This document shows positions 26,665 through 35,341 of a stretch of 64,000 nt of DNA, piece after piece (the stretch's first letter is position 1; each line of letters starts with the position of its first letter). The translations under genes and the position numbers were made by a program. Origin of the DNA: Nocardia aurea (lineage in GTDB: Bacteria > Actinomycetota > Actinomycetes > Mycobacteriales > Mycobacteriaceae); NCBI RefSeq assembly GCF_003123685.1, contig NZ_QCYJ01000005.1, positions 620,001-684,000 of the forward strand, given 5' to 3'. The notes beneath the pieces were generated by a model. It did no database searches, was not told where the DNA came from, and was given only the letters and a program-made list of their open reading frames with translations.

Positions 26665-28050
26665 ATGACATCGCAGAATTCCGTTTCACGTTCCACGCGT
26701 TCGGCCGCGATCGTCGGCGCCGGCCAGACCGGCGTCACCGCGGCCATCGGACTGCTCGACGCCGGCTTCACCGTCACCCTCTACAGCGAGCGCGATCAAC
26801 GCGCGTTACGCGACGAGGTACCCGCCACCGGCACCGCGCTCGAATTCGGTGTGACCCAGCAGGCCGAACTCGCCCTCGGACTCGATACCTACACCGCGAG
26901 AGCGCCGCGGCATACCGGCCTCAGCGTCCGCATCGCGGGCCCGGACAACGCCGAATTGATCGCCTTCGACGGTGAATTCGACGGATATGTCGGCGTCGCC
27001 GTCGACACCAGGCTCAAAGCCGACGAACGGCTGACCGCGTTCCGGGAACGCGGCGGACGGTTCGTCGTCGAACCGGTGAGCCTCGACCGGCTCGACACCA
27101 TCGCCGCCGAGAACGACCTCACGCTGGTCGCGACCGGCCGCGGCGGGCTGTCCGAACTGTTCCCCGTCGACGACACCCGCACCGTCTACGACGCGCCGCA
27201 GCGGTCGCTGCTCACCGTCACGGTCACCGGACTCGGTCACGACCGCGAGGTCTTCGCCCATCGCGGCCCCGCGGGCGGCGGGCACAGCGGATTCTCCATC
27301 CTCGCCGAACAGGGCGAGGCCTGGTGGGGTCCCTATCTGCACAAGGACGCGGGCCCGAGCTGGGCATTCCTCGGCTGGGCGCGCCCGGGCAGCGAGTGGG
27401 AGAAGCGTTTCGCCGCCGCCGATTCGGCCGAATCCGCGCACCGGATCGTCACCGAGCTGTACCGCGACTACATCGACTGGGATCTGCCCGAGGTACTCGC
27501 CACGAAGGTGATCTCCGACGACCCGCATTCCTGGCTGAAAGGTGCGGTGCGTCCCGTCGTGCGCGCCGGGGTCGGCCGCACCGCGAGCGGTCACGTCGTC
27601 GGCTCGCTCGGCGACACTTCGGTCGCCTACGACCCGATCGCGGGGCAGGGCGCGCAGAGCGGATTGATCCAGGCTCAGCGCCTGGTCGTCGCGGCCGCCG
27701 TGCACGAGGGCGCGTTCGACGAACAGTGGCTCGCCGCCCGCTACGCCGAATTCCTCGCCGCCCGCAGCGACGCCGCGGCCAAGGTCACCCGGCTGTTCCT
27801 CAGCGATCCCGAACTGGGCGATATCGCCAACCAGTTCTTCGCCGCCGCCGCGGTCGAACCGCGTTTCGCGAGCGCGTTGGTCGGATTGCTGCACCACCCC
27901 CAGCCGTTCCTCGGCATCGAGACCCCCGAGGACGCGAGCGCCTATATCGAGCAGGTCACCGGGCAGCCCGCCACCGATATCCTCGCTCGATTCCAGCCCG
28001 CCGGGCGCTTCGCCCGATCCGAATACGCGGGCGGATTCGCTCGCACCTGA
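26665..28050 (+). CDS. StyA-like FAD-dependent monooxygenase (styrene/indole monooxygenase family)
   Basis: The 461-residue group E flavoprotein has an N-terminal GxGxxG FAD motif (AAIVGAGQTGVTAAIGLL), the middle substrate-binding domain of styrene monooxygenases, and a second FAD motif GSLGDTSVAYDPIAGQGAQSG. Family members epoxidise styrene or indole, or make sulfoxides, using FADH2 supplied by a separate reductase. The reductase here is probably the PF01613-type protein at 31086-31583. Placement among sulfone genes suggests sulfoxidation, which is inference. Confidence 0.85.
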   Translation: MTSQNSVSRSTRSAAIVGAGQTGVTAAIGLLDAGFTVTLYSERDQRALRDEVPATGTALEFGVTQQAELALGLDTYTARAPRHTGLSVRIAGPDNAELIAFDGEFDGYVGVAVDTRLKADERLTAFRERGGRFVVEPVSLDRLDTIAAENDLTLVATGRGGLSELFPVDDTRTVYDAPQRSLLTVTVTGLGHDREVFAHRGPAGGGHSGFSILAEQGEAWWGPYLHKDAGPSWAFLGWARPGSEWEKRFAAADSAESAHRIVTELYRDYIDWDLPEVLATKVISDDPHSWLKGAVRPVVRAGVGRTASGHVVGSLGDTSVAYDPIAGQGAQSGLIQAQRLVVAAAVHEGAFDEQWLAARYAEFLAARSDAAAKVTRLFLSDPELGDIANQFFAAAAVEPRFASALVGLLHHPQPFLGIETPEDASAYIEQVTGQPATDILARFQPAGRFARSEYAGGFART

Positions 28051-28158
28051 TCGGGACACGCCGGTGATCGGATCGCGGGGATTCAAACCCTCCTGTCGAT
28101 CCGGTCCCGGTGTTGAAGTGGACAGACCGGCAGATATTTCCGGACCTTTGGAGTAACT

Positions 28159-29274
28159 ATGACCACCGAGCAGATCGCAGACCAGATCCGGTTCGCCTAC
28201 TGGGTGCCCAATGTCAGCGGTGGACTGGTCACCAGCGAGATCGAACAGCGCACCGGCTGGGATTTCGAATACAACAAGAAACTCGCGCAGACCGCCGAGC
28301 GCAACGGCTTCGACTACGCGCTGTCGCAGGTGCGCTACACCGCCTCCTACGGTGCCGAATTCCAGCACGAGTCGACCTCGTTCAGCCTCGCGCTGCTCGG
28401 TGCCACCGAGCGGCTCAAAGTCATCGCCGCGGTGCATCCCGGCCTGTGGCATCCGGCCGTGCTGGCCAAATTCGGCGCGACCGCCGATCACCTGTCCAAC
28501 GGTCGTTTCGCCATCAACGTCGTCTCCGGATGGTTCGCGGGCGAATTCCAGGCGCTGGGCGAACCGTGGCTCGAACACGACGAGCGCTACCGGCGCAGCG
28601 CCGAATTCCTCGAGGTGATCCGCAAGATCTGGACCGAGGACAATGTGAACTACGGCGGCGATTTCTATCGCATCCGCGATTTCACCCTCAAACCCAAACC
28701 GCTCAACACCCCCGAACGGCCGAATCCCGAACTCTTCCAGGGCGGTAACTCGACCGCCGCCCGGCGCAACGGCGGCCGCCACGCCGACTGGTACTTCTCC
28801 AACGGCAAGGATTTCGACGGCGTCACCGAACAGTTGGACGACCTGCGCGCCATCGCCCGCGCCAACGATCGCGAAGTGAAATTCGGTCTCAACGGCTTCA
28901 TCATCGCCCGCGACACCGAGCGCGAGGCCCGCGATACGCTGCGCGAGATCATCGAGAAGGCGAACAAACCCGCCGTCGAAGGGTTCAGGGACGCCGTGCA
29001 GCAGGCCGGTGCTTCGACCGGTGATCGCAAGGGGATGTGGGCGGATTCCACCTTCGAGGATCTCGTCCAATACAACGACGGTTTCCGCACCCAGCTGATC
29101 GGCACCCCCGAACAGGTGGCCGAACGTATCGTCGCCTACAAGAAATTGGGCGTCGATCTGATTCTCGGCGGCTTCCTGCACTTCCAGGAGGAAATCGAGT
29201 ACTTCGGCGAGAAGGTACTCCCGCTGGTGCGTGAACTGGAGGCTGCCGAGCAGCCCGTCGCGGCGGTCCGCTGA
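28159..29274 (+). CDS. sfnG: FMNH2-dependent dimethylsulfone monooxygenase SfnG
   Basis: The 371-residue bacterial-luciferase-like TIM-barrel enzyme should convert dimethylsulfone to methanesulfinate and formaldehyde. It closely follows known SfnG: AYWVPNVSGGLV near the N-terminus, EQRTGWDFEYN, GRFAINVVSGWF, GEPWLEHDERYRRS, STFEDLVQYNDGF and GFLHFQEEIEYFG. GGAG lies 5 nt before the ATG. Its stop overlaps the start of the SfnB-like gene, and two flavin reductases follow, completing the FMNH2 supply. Confidence 0.93.
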   Translation: MTTEQIADQIRFAYWVPNVSGGLVTSEIEQRTGWDFEYNKKLAQTAERNGFDYALSQVRYTASYGAEFQHESTSFSLALLGATERLKVIAAVHPGLWHPAVLAKFGATADHLSNGRFAINVVSGWFAGEFQALGEPWLEHDERYRRSAEFLEVIRKIWTEDNVNYGGDFYRIRDFTLKPKPLNTPERPNPELFQGGNSTAARRNGGRHADWYFSNGKDFDGVTEQLDDLRAIARANDREVKFGLNGFIIARDTEREARDTLREIIEKANKPAVEGFRDAVQQAGASTGDRKGMWADSTFEDLVQYNDGFRTQLIGTPEQVAERIVAYKKLGVDLILGGFLHFQEEIEYFGEKVLPLVRELEAAEQPVAAVR

Positions 29275-30533
29275 TGACCGCGGTCATCGCCGACCGCATC
29301 GAATCGGCAGCTCGGGCGATCGGTGTCGCGCGAAATCTCGCGGCGGAATTCGCGCTGGGAGCCGCCGCGCGGGACCGCGACAGGGAGCTGCCGTACGCGC
29401 AGGTGGACCGCTTGGCCGCGAGCGGTCTGCTGGCGATCACCGTGCCCGCCGCGTTCGGTGGGGCGGACCTCCCGCCCACCGTGGTCGCGGAGGTCGTCCG
29501 GATCATCGCGGCCGCCGATCCGAATATCGCCCAGATTCCGCACAGCCATTTCGTCTACCTGAATCTGCTGCGATTGGCCGGTGACCCGGCCCAGCAAGCC
29601 CGATATTTCGGCGCGGTTCTCGACGGTGCCCGCATCGCCAACGCGCAATCCGAGCGCGGCGGCGCGACGGTCGCCGACATCGCCACCACCGTGCGGCCCG
29701 AAGGCGAGCGTCTCCGTATCGATGGCGCCAAGTACTACTGCACCGGTTCGCTTTTCGCGGATCTGCTCGCCGTGCTCACCCGGCTCGACGACCCGAATGC
29801 CGAAAGCGGTCTCGCGCCAGGCGAATACGTCGTCTACCTACCCGCCGACACTCCCGGCGTGCGGATCGTCGACGACTGGAACGGCATCGGCCAGCGCACC
29901 ACCGGCAGCGGAACGATCATCTTCGACGGTGTGCTCGTCGAACCGGATCAGTTGGTCGCCCGAAACGCCGCGGTGCGCGCGCCGACCGGGTACGGCGCGT
30001 ACGCGCAACTCCTGCACGCCGCGATCGACGCGGGTATCGCGCGCGGTGCGCTCACCGCCGCAACGGATTTCGTTCGGCAGTACAGCCGTCCGTGGTTCGA
30101 AGCGGGTGTGGAGCGAGCGGTCGACGATCCGTTGCTTATTCAGCGGTTCGGTGAATTGGCCGTCACCGTGACCGCTGCCGAGGCGACGTTGAGCGCGGCG
30201 GGACGCGTCGTCGATGCCGCTGTCGAAGGTGATGGTACGCGGTCGGCGGTCGCACTGCCGGGCGATGTGACCACCGATCGGTCCGACGCCGTCGCTCACG
30301 CGTCACTGACGGTCGCCACCGCGAAGATCCTCGCCGACCGGGCCGCCAACGAGGTTTCGGCCGCACTGTTCGAGGTGGCCGGAACCCGCAGCGCGGCAGC
30401 GGATCTGAACCTGCACCACTTCTGGCGCAACGCCCGCACCCACACCCTGCACGACCCGGTCCGCTGGAAGTACCAGCACATCGGCCGCGCCCTGTTGCAC
30501 GACGCCCCGCCGCCGCAGCATGGTGTCTTCTGA
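29274..30533 (+). CDS. sfnB: SfnB-like acyl-CoA-dehydrogenase-fold monooxygenase
   Basis: The 419-residue protein has the DszC/SfnB signature KYYCTGSLFAD, DDWNGIGQRTTGSGT and HHFWRNARTHTLHDP. The start ATG overlaps the sfnG stop by one base, so the two are translationally coupled. It probably acts with SfnG on sulfones or a related organosulfur substrate. It is a distant paralogue of the protein at 24789-26009. Confidence 0.85.
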   Translation: MTAVIADRIESAARAIGVARNLAAEFALGAAARDRDRELPYAQVDRLAASGLLAITVPAAFGGADLPPTVVAEVVRIIAAADPNIAQIPHSHFVYLNLLRLAGDPAQQARYFGAVLDGARIANAQSERGGATVADIATTVRPEGERLRIDGAKYYCTGSLFADLLAVLTRLDDPNAESGLAPGEYVVYLPADTPGVRIVDDWNGIGQRTTGSGTIIFDGVLVEPDQLVARNAAVRAPTGYGAYAQLLHAAIDAGIARGALTAATDFVRQYSRPWFEAGVERAVDDPLLIQRFGELAVTVTAAEATLSAAGRVVDAAVEGDGTRSAVALPGDVTTDRSDAVAHASLTVATAKILADRAANEVSAALFEVAGTRSAAADLNLHHFWRNARTHTLHDPVRWKYQHIGRALLHDAPPPQHGVF

Positions 30534-30559
30534 GCCGTGAGCGAGAGAAGGATACGAAT

Positions 30560-31093
30560 ATGTCAGTGACGGTCGTCGTCGGAAACCCCAAACCCGCCTC
30601 GCGCACCCTGACCGCGGCGACACTGGTCGCGCAAGCGCTGCGGCCCGATTCGGCGCCCGCTGTCATCGATCTGGTCACGCTCGGCCCCGGCCTGCTGTCC
30701 TGGGGCGATCCGGCCGTCGGCGAGGCCGCTCGCACGGTCGCCGAATCCGAACTCGTCGTCTTCGCCAGCCCCACCTTCAAGGCCACCTACACCGGCCTGC
30801 TGAAACTGTTCCTCGAACAGTTCGACGGCGGTACCGGCCTCGCCGGAGTCGTGGCCGTCCCGCTCATGCTCGGCGCGGGCCCCGCCCACGCCCTCGCACC
30901 GGATCTGCTGCTCAAGCCGGTCCTCGTCGAGATCGGCGCGACCGCCGCACTGCCCGGCCTCTACCTCACCGACCGCACCTTCCACGAGGACGGCGCGATC
31001 GCCGCCTACGCCGAGCGCTGGCGGCCGGTAGTCGACGCATTGACCACGAAATCCCTACAGTCGAACACCGAGAAGGCGACGAATCATGCATGA
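30560..31093 (+). CDS. NAD(P)H-dependent FMN reductase (MsuE/SsuE type)
   Basis: The 177-residue flavodoxin-like reductase has the FMN phosphate loop GNPKPASRT at the N-terminus and SPTFKATYTGLLKLFLEQF. It would supply FMNH2 to SfnG and the DszC/SfnB-like monooxygenases. It follows the SfnB-like gene by 26 nt and overlaps the next gene by 8 nt. Confidence 0.88.
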   Translation: MSVTVVVGNPKPASRTLTAATLVAQALRPDSAPAVIDLVTLGPGLLSWGDPAVGEAARTVAESELVVFASPTFKATYTGLLKLFLEQFDGGTGLAGVVAVPLMLGAGPAHALAPDLLLKPVLVEIGATAALPGLYLTDRTFHEDGAIAAYAERWRPVVDALTTKSLQSNTEKATNHA

Positions 31094-31583
31094 CCTCTTC
31101 GAATTCCCCGCCGACGGTGACGGCCTGCGCCGCGCCTTCTCCAACTTCCCCAGCGGCGTCGTCGCCGTCTGCGCCGAAGTGGACGGCGTCCCCCACGGAC
31201 TCGCCGTCAGCACCTTCGTCCCCGTCTCCCTCGACCCACCCCTCGTCTCGTTCTGCGTCCAGAACTCCTCCGCCACCTGGCCACTCCTCGAACGCGCCGA
31301 CCACCTCGGCCTGAGCCTGCTCGGCACCGACCAGCAAGCCGCCGCCAAAGCCCTCGGCGCCCGCAACGGCGACCGCTTCCGCGACTCCGAACTGCACCGA
31401 GGCACCGGCGACGCCGTCTTCATCGACGGCGCCTCGGCCTGGATCGAAGGCGTCCCCGAAGCCCAGGTCCCCGCGGGCGACCACACCGTCGTCATCCTCC
31501 GCATCCACCGCCTGGCCACCCGTTCGGATATCGAGCCCCTGGTCTTCCACGGCAGCAAGTTCCGCCGCCTGCTCGCAAGCTGA
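31086..31583 (+). CDS. Flavin reductase-like domain protein (HpaC/StyB/DszD type)
   Basis: The 165-residue split-barrel flavin reductase shows FSNFPSGVVAVCAEVDG, GLAVSTFVPVSLDPPLVSFC and HTVVILRIH, typical of PF01613. It reduces FMN or FAD for a partner monooxygenase; with a StyA-like enzyme in the same block it could be the FADH2 supplier. It overlaps the upstream reductase by 8 nt and is the last gene of the sulfur operon. Confidence 0.88.
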   Translation: MHDLFEFPADGDGLRRAFSNFPSGVVAVCAEVDGVPHGLAVSTFVPVSLDPPLVSFCVQNSSATWPLLERADHLGLSLLGTDQQAAAKALGARNGDRFRDSELHRGTGDAVFIDGASAWIEGVPEAQVPAGDHTVVILRIHRLATRSDIEPLVFHGSKFRRLLAS

Positions 31584-31850
31584 GGGGGATCGCGGGCTAA
31601 TCCGCAGAGCCTGGGTACCCAACTCGGGGCGGTGCCGCCCGACCAGGTCAGCGGAGGATTCAGCCCAAGCTCGGCGGAACCCGAGTTCTGCCTGGGCAGC
31701 GGGGACGAACCCGACGGTTTCGGCGGGTTCGGCCTGTCTCACCGTCCCGAGGGGGAGCCCGGTCCTCGCCTGGGCACTACCGGGCGCCGTCGACAGGGCG
31801 ATCGTCGCTATCACGGCAGCGGTCGCTGTACTTCGCATGCTTTTGCTCAC
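31584..31850 (-). pseudogene. Possible remnant of a small secreted protein
   Basis: On the minus strand a GTG (31850) or ATG (31838) opens with a good signal-peptide-like sequence (MRSTATAAVIATIALSTAPG, then SAQA). The frame then runs without a stop into the antisense of the flavin reductase. A genuine small protein would end sooner, so this may be a decayed gene or chance. Nothing else supports coding in 31584-32103. Confidence 0.3.
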
Positions 31851-32103
31851 GCGCTGGCGTCTGCCGTTCGGCACGATCGAACTCGAGCCGGGCATTCGCG
31901 GCGTCGCGCCCGCTGATCTGCGCCGTAATGGAGTCCTGCCGCTGGAGCGGCTGGCAATGCCCGACCATCCGCCGGAGTCGTGAGCGATCCTCCGGCTAGG
32001 TGGGAGTACGGGCGCTTCGTCCGATTCGACCGGTGTTCCTTGGCAAGTTCATAGGGTGCAGTTTTGGGTATAGTCCCCGTACTTGCTGTGTGCGATTGCG
32101 GGA

Positions 32104-32126
32104 AATCCCTTGTCTACCAAGGGATT
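32104..32126 (-). terminator. Terminator hairpin of tRNA-Gly
   Basis: A 9-bp stem AATCCCTTG/CAAGGGATT with a 5-nt loop lies immediately beyond the 3' end of the leftward tRNA. Confidence 0.75.
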
Positions 32127-32132
32127 CAAAGG

Positions 32133-32203
32133 AGCCGATGACGGGAATCGAACCCGCGCTGTCTGCTTGGGAAGCAGAAGTTCTACCATTGAACTACATC
32201 GGC
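32133..32203 (-). tRNA. tRNA-Gly (anticodon CCC)
   Basis: A 71-nt cloverleaf on the minus strand: acceptor GCCGATG pairing with CATCGGC, D arm GTTC/GAAC, anticodon stem TCTGC/GCAGA with loop TTCCCAA (anticodon CCC), and T arm GCGGG-TTCGATT-CCCGT. The discriminator is U and CCA is not encoded. In M. tuberculosis a tRNA-Gly also lies just upstream of dcd; here about 8 kb of accessory genes separate the two. No duplicated 3' end that would mark an attachment site was found. Confidence 0.95.
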
Positions 32204-32485
32204 ATGCGTCGTGACGCGACCGTCAGCGTAGCAGACCAGGCACTATGCGACGCAAGTCCACAGGTGTGGAGCCTGGGATCAACCCCTGAACGGGCTTGGT
32301 CCCTATTTCCTCCTTGCCCGTACCATCACTCTTGCAGCCGCTGACCCAAGTTCGCCGCCGAACTACGCCGCGCGAAGTATGTGGCTGGTCTCGAGATCGA
32401 CAAAGCCTCCGGAGCGAGCACCCCGAACCAAGCCCTAAGTCGTCAGCCTGCCCTATCCACGTAGGGGTGAGCTCGGCGGCTGACA
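32204..32485. other. Intergenic region without a recognised gene
   Basis: This is the spacer between tRNA-Gly and the type VII operon. No open frame with a ribosome site or protein-like composition is seen, and no strong hairpin. Confidence 0.5.
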
Positions 32486-32515
32486 TTGCGGATCCGGTAT
32501 CACGATCCGTAGCAT
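32486..32515 (+). promoter_or_regulatory. Promoter of the type VII toxin operon, leaderless
   Basis: TTGCGG (32486-32491), an 18-nt spacer, and TAGCAT (32510-32515) form -35 and -10 elements. The -10 ends 7 nt before the GTG at 32523, which is where transcription should begin, so the first gene is probably leaderless. Confidence 0.6.
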
Positions 32516-32522
32516 CTGCGGG

Positions 32523-32864
32523 GTGAGCGATACGGGGGACGCTTCGAGCTCGGGGCAGGATCTTGCGGTTGTACCGGAGCGGGTTCGTGAGGTCGGGCGG
32601 TATGTCTACGAGTTGTCCGAGGCGCTTCGTTCCGCGTTGAGTTCCGCGGCGCGAGATGTGGATGGTGTGGTCAGCGATACCTGGACAGGTGCTTTGGCGA
32701 CGGAGTTCACCGCGGGGTGGACCGATGTCCGTGAGGGTGGGGATCAGATCATCACGGCCTTGGCCGGGATGGCGGAGAAGCTCGGCGTCACCGCGCAGAG
32801 CTATCAGGTTCGTGATGAGAACAACGCTTCCGCGCTCGGGAGTTCCAGTCTGGATCTGCCGTGA
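32523..32864 (+). CDS. EspC/DUF2580-like ESX substrate
   Basis: The 113-residue helical protein resembles the EspC/DUF2580 branch of WXG100-like ESX substrates. It has two helices joined by a WTG turn (SDTWTGALATEFTAGW) and ends in a flexible Ser-rich tail. Such proteins are secreted by type VII (ESX) systems, often as partners of a larger toxin. The GTG start has no ribosome site and follows a -10 element directly. Its stop overlaps the start of the next gene. Confidence 0.8.
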   Translation: MSDTGDASSSGQDLAVVPERVREVGRYVYELSEALRSALSSAARDVDGVVSDTWTGALATEFTAGWTDVREGGDQIITALAGMAEKLGVTAQSYQVRDENNASALGSSSLDLP

Positions 32865-33157
32865 GCGAGTTCTCGGTCAATATCGATGACCTCGACCAGC
32901 TCGTGGCCCGCTTGTCGGGTCTGGCCGGGTTCATCGAGGACCATCTCGACGAGATCGATGACAAGGTCGCCACTCTGACCGGTACCGGTTGGGAAGGCGT
33001 TGCCGCTCAGGCATATTCCGACGCTCACCGGCAGTGGGTGACCGGAGCGCGCGAGTTCACCGACGGTGTCCGGGCAATGAGCGACGCGGCGATTCGAGCG
33101 CACACTCGCTACAGCACCGCCGCTGACATCAATAAGCAGATGCTCCAAAGCGGCTAG
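32861..33157 (+). CDS. WXG100 family protein
   Basis: The 98-residue helical hairpin has a WEG turn (GTGWEGVAAQAYSDAHRQW), typical of ESAT-6/CFP-10-like proteins. It starts at a GTG overlapping the previous stop by four bases and ends 3 nt before the toxin gene. It probably pairs with the upstream EspC-like protein or the toxin N-terminus for ESX export. Confidence 0.88.
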   Translation: MSEFSVNIDDLDQLVARLSGLAGFIEDHLDEIDDKVATLTGTGWEGVAAQAYSDAHRQWVTGAREFTDGVRAMSDAAIRAHTRYSTAADINKQMLQSG

Positions 33158-33160
33158 AGG

Positions 33161-34669
33161 GTGGGGGACACCTGGATCATCGACTCCGGCATGTACCTCG
33201 ACGCGTCGAAGAAATGCCAGCAGTTGGCCACCGATATCTCCCTGGCGTTGGGGCCTTTGCAGCGCGCGCTCGTCAACGACTGCGCAGGGATGGCCGGTGA
33301 TCACGAAAAGTCCCGACCGTGGACGACCGGCTATGACCAGCATGCCCGCGACATCGTCACCTTGGCCGCGGCACTGTGCAATGCGTTGCAACGTTTCGGC
33401 GATGTCTTGGCGGCTACCGGCTACAACTGGTGGCATTCGGACCGCACCCACGCCAGCGGTCCGGAACCTGCCCGTCCCAGCGTCTCCGAGCCTCTCTACG
33501 ACTCGGGTATGGCGTTGCCTGCCAGTGCCAGCGGCAACAACGGTGAGGGAATAGACACATCGATCACCGGCCTCATGGAGCAGGTGGGAAAGATCCCGAA
33601 CGGCGATGTGACCAAACTCGGGATAGCGAAGGACGCGTGGAAGGCCTTCGCCGACAACGCCACCATCACCGCCGCCGCCGACCGCATCAAAGGGGTCAAC
33701 GCCAAGTTCACCGGCAGCACCGACCCCAATATCGCCGACATCGAACAGAAACTGACCACGCTGCAGAATGCCGCGCAGTTGTTGTCCCAGGCGGCGTCAG
33801 GGCTGGCGGGACCGGTCAAGGACCATCACGACGCGCTCGAATCGATGCGCAACGATGTCGAAGCCGCTGTGGCAAGCGCCGCGAAGGAAATCGCCGGCGC
33901 GATCGTGGTGACCGTCCTGGTCGTCGGGGTCCTGGCGGTCGTTACCGCGGGCACAGCCGCCGTGCCCGCCGCTGCCGGTGGTGGATTGGTCACCGCCGAG
34001 ATCGTCACCACGACAGCCACGCTGATCCGCACCACCGTCACCGCGAGTCGTGTCCTTGCGCTGTTCGGCGCTGTCGTTGTCGCCGGAAGCGCCGGTGGTG
34101 TCTTCACCGCCATCCCCGACCTCACCCAGAACGGTATCAACGCCGCACTCGCGGGTATCGCGGCCATGACGGTCAAAATCGTTGGTGACGAGGACGCACC
34201 GTCCGGTTCTTCCAACCCTGGCAACACGCCAGGGACAACCGAGTACCAGAAACGTGTGGAGGAGTTGGCTCAGGATCCCGCGAAGAACGGGAAGGTGAGC
34301 CCGCAGTCGACGAGAGAGGCCGAGGTCGGACTCGCCAACGAGAACGCCGGACTCGTCGGACCACTCGAACGGGCTCCCCTCGGTCCCAATGGCGAGGATC
34401 AGGGAGAATTCATCGACAAGAACAGCAACACGCGATGGGATGTCAAGAGCTCACCCGATGTCATCCCCGACTATCGGCCTGCCGAGGTCGCAGGCAAACC
34501 GATAGCCAACCCGCAGACCGATGAGCAATTCATCGAAATGATCGAGGACTCCCTTGCCGACGGCGAGGGCGTGATGATCGACGAAAGTGGCATGACACCC
34601 GCTCGCAAGGCGCACCTGCAGGAGTTGGTGCAGAACAATCCGCAATGGCAAGGAAAGGTGCTCTGGTAA
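33161..34669 (+). CDS. Type VII polymorphic toxin with putative PD-(D/E)xK nuclease tip
   Basis: The 502-residue protein has an N-terminal helical ESX-targeting region (1-95, ending GYNWWHSD), a helical linker (130-240), hydrophobic Val/Ala/Thr-rich segments (243-310) and a C-terminal domain of about 140 residues after a Ser/Gly/Pro hinge (347-358). The tip carries GEFIDKNSNTRWDVKSSPD, with Asp427-x-Lys429 and upstream acidic residues, resembling restriction-endonuclease-fold toxins of CDI and other polymorphic systems. The pentapeptide-repeat gene starts 3 nt downstream and is the likely immunity gene. Nuclease activity is inferred from the motif only. No ESX core gene is in the window. Confidence 0.78.
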   Translation: MGDTWIIDSGMYLDASKKCQQLATDISLALGPLQRALVNDCAGMAGDHEKSRPWTTGYDQHARDIVTLAAALCNALQRFGDVLAATGYNWWHSDRTHASGPEPARPSVSEPLYDSGMALPASASGNNGEGIDTSITGLMEQVGKIPNGDVTKLGIAKDAWKAFADNATITAAADRIKGVNAKFTGSTDPNIADIEQKLTTLQNAAQLLSQAASGLAGPVKDHHDALESMRNDVEAAVASAAKEIAGAIVVTVLVVGVLAVVTAGTAAVPAAAGGGLVTAEIVTTTATLIRTTVTASRVLALFGAVVVAGSAGGVFTAIPDLTQNGINAALAGIAAMTVKIVGDEDAPSGSSNPGNTPGTTEYQKRVEELAQDPAKNGKVSPQSTREAEVGLANENAGLVGPLERAPLGPNGEDQGEFIDKNSNTRWDVKSSPDVIPDYRPAEVAGKPIANPQTDEQFIEMIEDSLADGEGVMIDESGMTPARKAHLQELVQNNPQWQGKVLW

Positions 34670-34672
34670 ACA

Positions 34673-35341
34673 GTGACCACCGCACACGGTCGTCCACTCA
34701 GCGACGTTCGTCGCTGGCCCGAAGACCCGAAAGCGCGCCAGGCGCTGGCCGACTACCTCAAAGCCCTCCCCGCCGACCCGGACGCCGATCGGACCAGCGC
34801 GTCACAGCTCAACGGCCACGGGCTCGATTTCACCGGTGCGGACCTCTCGGGGCTGGACCTGCTGGGCGCCGAGCTCTCCGAATCCACCCTGACCGGAGTG
34901 CTGTTCGTCGGAGCCGACTTGTACACGGCATGGCTGATCGAGGCGCGACTGTCGGAAGCCGATCTCAGTGGCGCCGATCTTCGAAAGGTCCAGGGGCGCG
35001 GATGCCAGGCCCGAGCCGCGAAGATACGCGGCGCCGATCTACAACGGGCCGATCTCAGCCAGTCGGATCTACGGGGCGCGGACCTCAGTGGTGCCCGATT
35101 ACAACGCGTGTCGTTCTCCGACTCGGATCTGCGGCAAGCCAGCCTGCGCGACTGCAGTTTCGGACGCACGCGGTTGTCTCGCGCACGACTGGCGGGCTGT
35201 GATGTCACCGGTTCCAGCGGCCTGGCCATAGGACCTGTCGATGTCGGCATCGATTCGCCGCACCTGCTGGACGGGCCAGAACTTCATGATTGGTTCGTCT
35301 CGAACGGCGCGACTGATGTCGAGGTACACCAAGCCGCGTAG
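34673..35341 (+). CDS. Pentapeptide-repeat protein, candidate immunity protein
   Basis: The 222-residue protein has a 50-residue N-terminal helical lead, then about 120 residues of A(D/N)LxX pentapeptide repeats (FTGADLSGLDLLGAELSEST, IRGADLQRADLSQSDLRGAD and others). These should fold as a right-handed four-sided beta-helix like Qnr, MfpA or AlbG. A C-terminal cap of 45 residues (ending DWFVSNGATDVEVHQAA) follows. The GTG is 3 nt after the toxin stop, so it is co-translated. It has no signal peptide and would act in the cytoplasm, either blocking the toxin by DNA mimicry or protecting its target. Confidence 0.85.
   Translation: MTTAHGRPLSDVRRWPEDPKARQALADYLKALPADPDADRTSASQLNGHGLDFTGADLSGLDLLGAELSESTLTGVLFVGADLYTAWLIEARLSEADLSGADLRKVQGRGCQARAAKIRGADLQRADLSQSDLRGADLSGARLQRVSFSDSDLRQASLRDCSFGRTRLSRARLAGCDVTGSSGLAIGPVDVGIDSPHLLDGPELHDWFVSNGATDVEVHQAA

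Noticed and set aside
26806..29181. A 791-codon open frame on the minus strand
   Set aside because: Antisense shadow of the StyA-like and sfnG genes; GC-rich third positions keep the complementary frame open.
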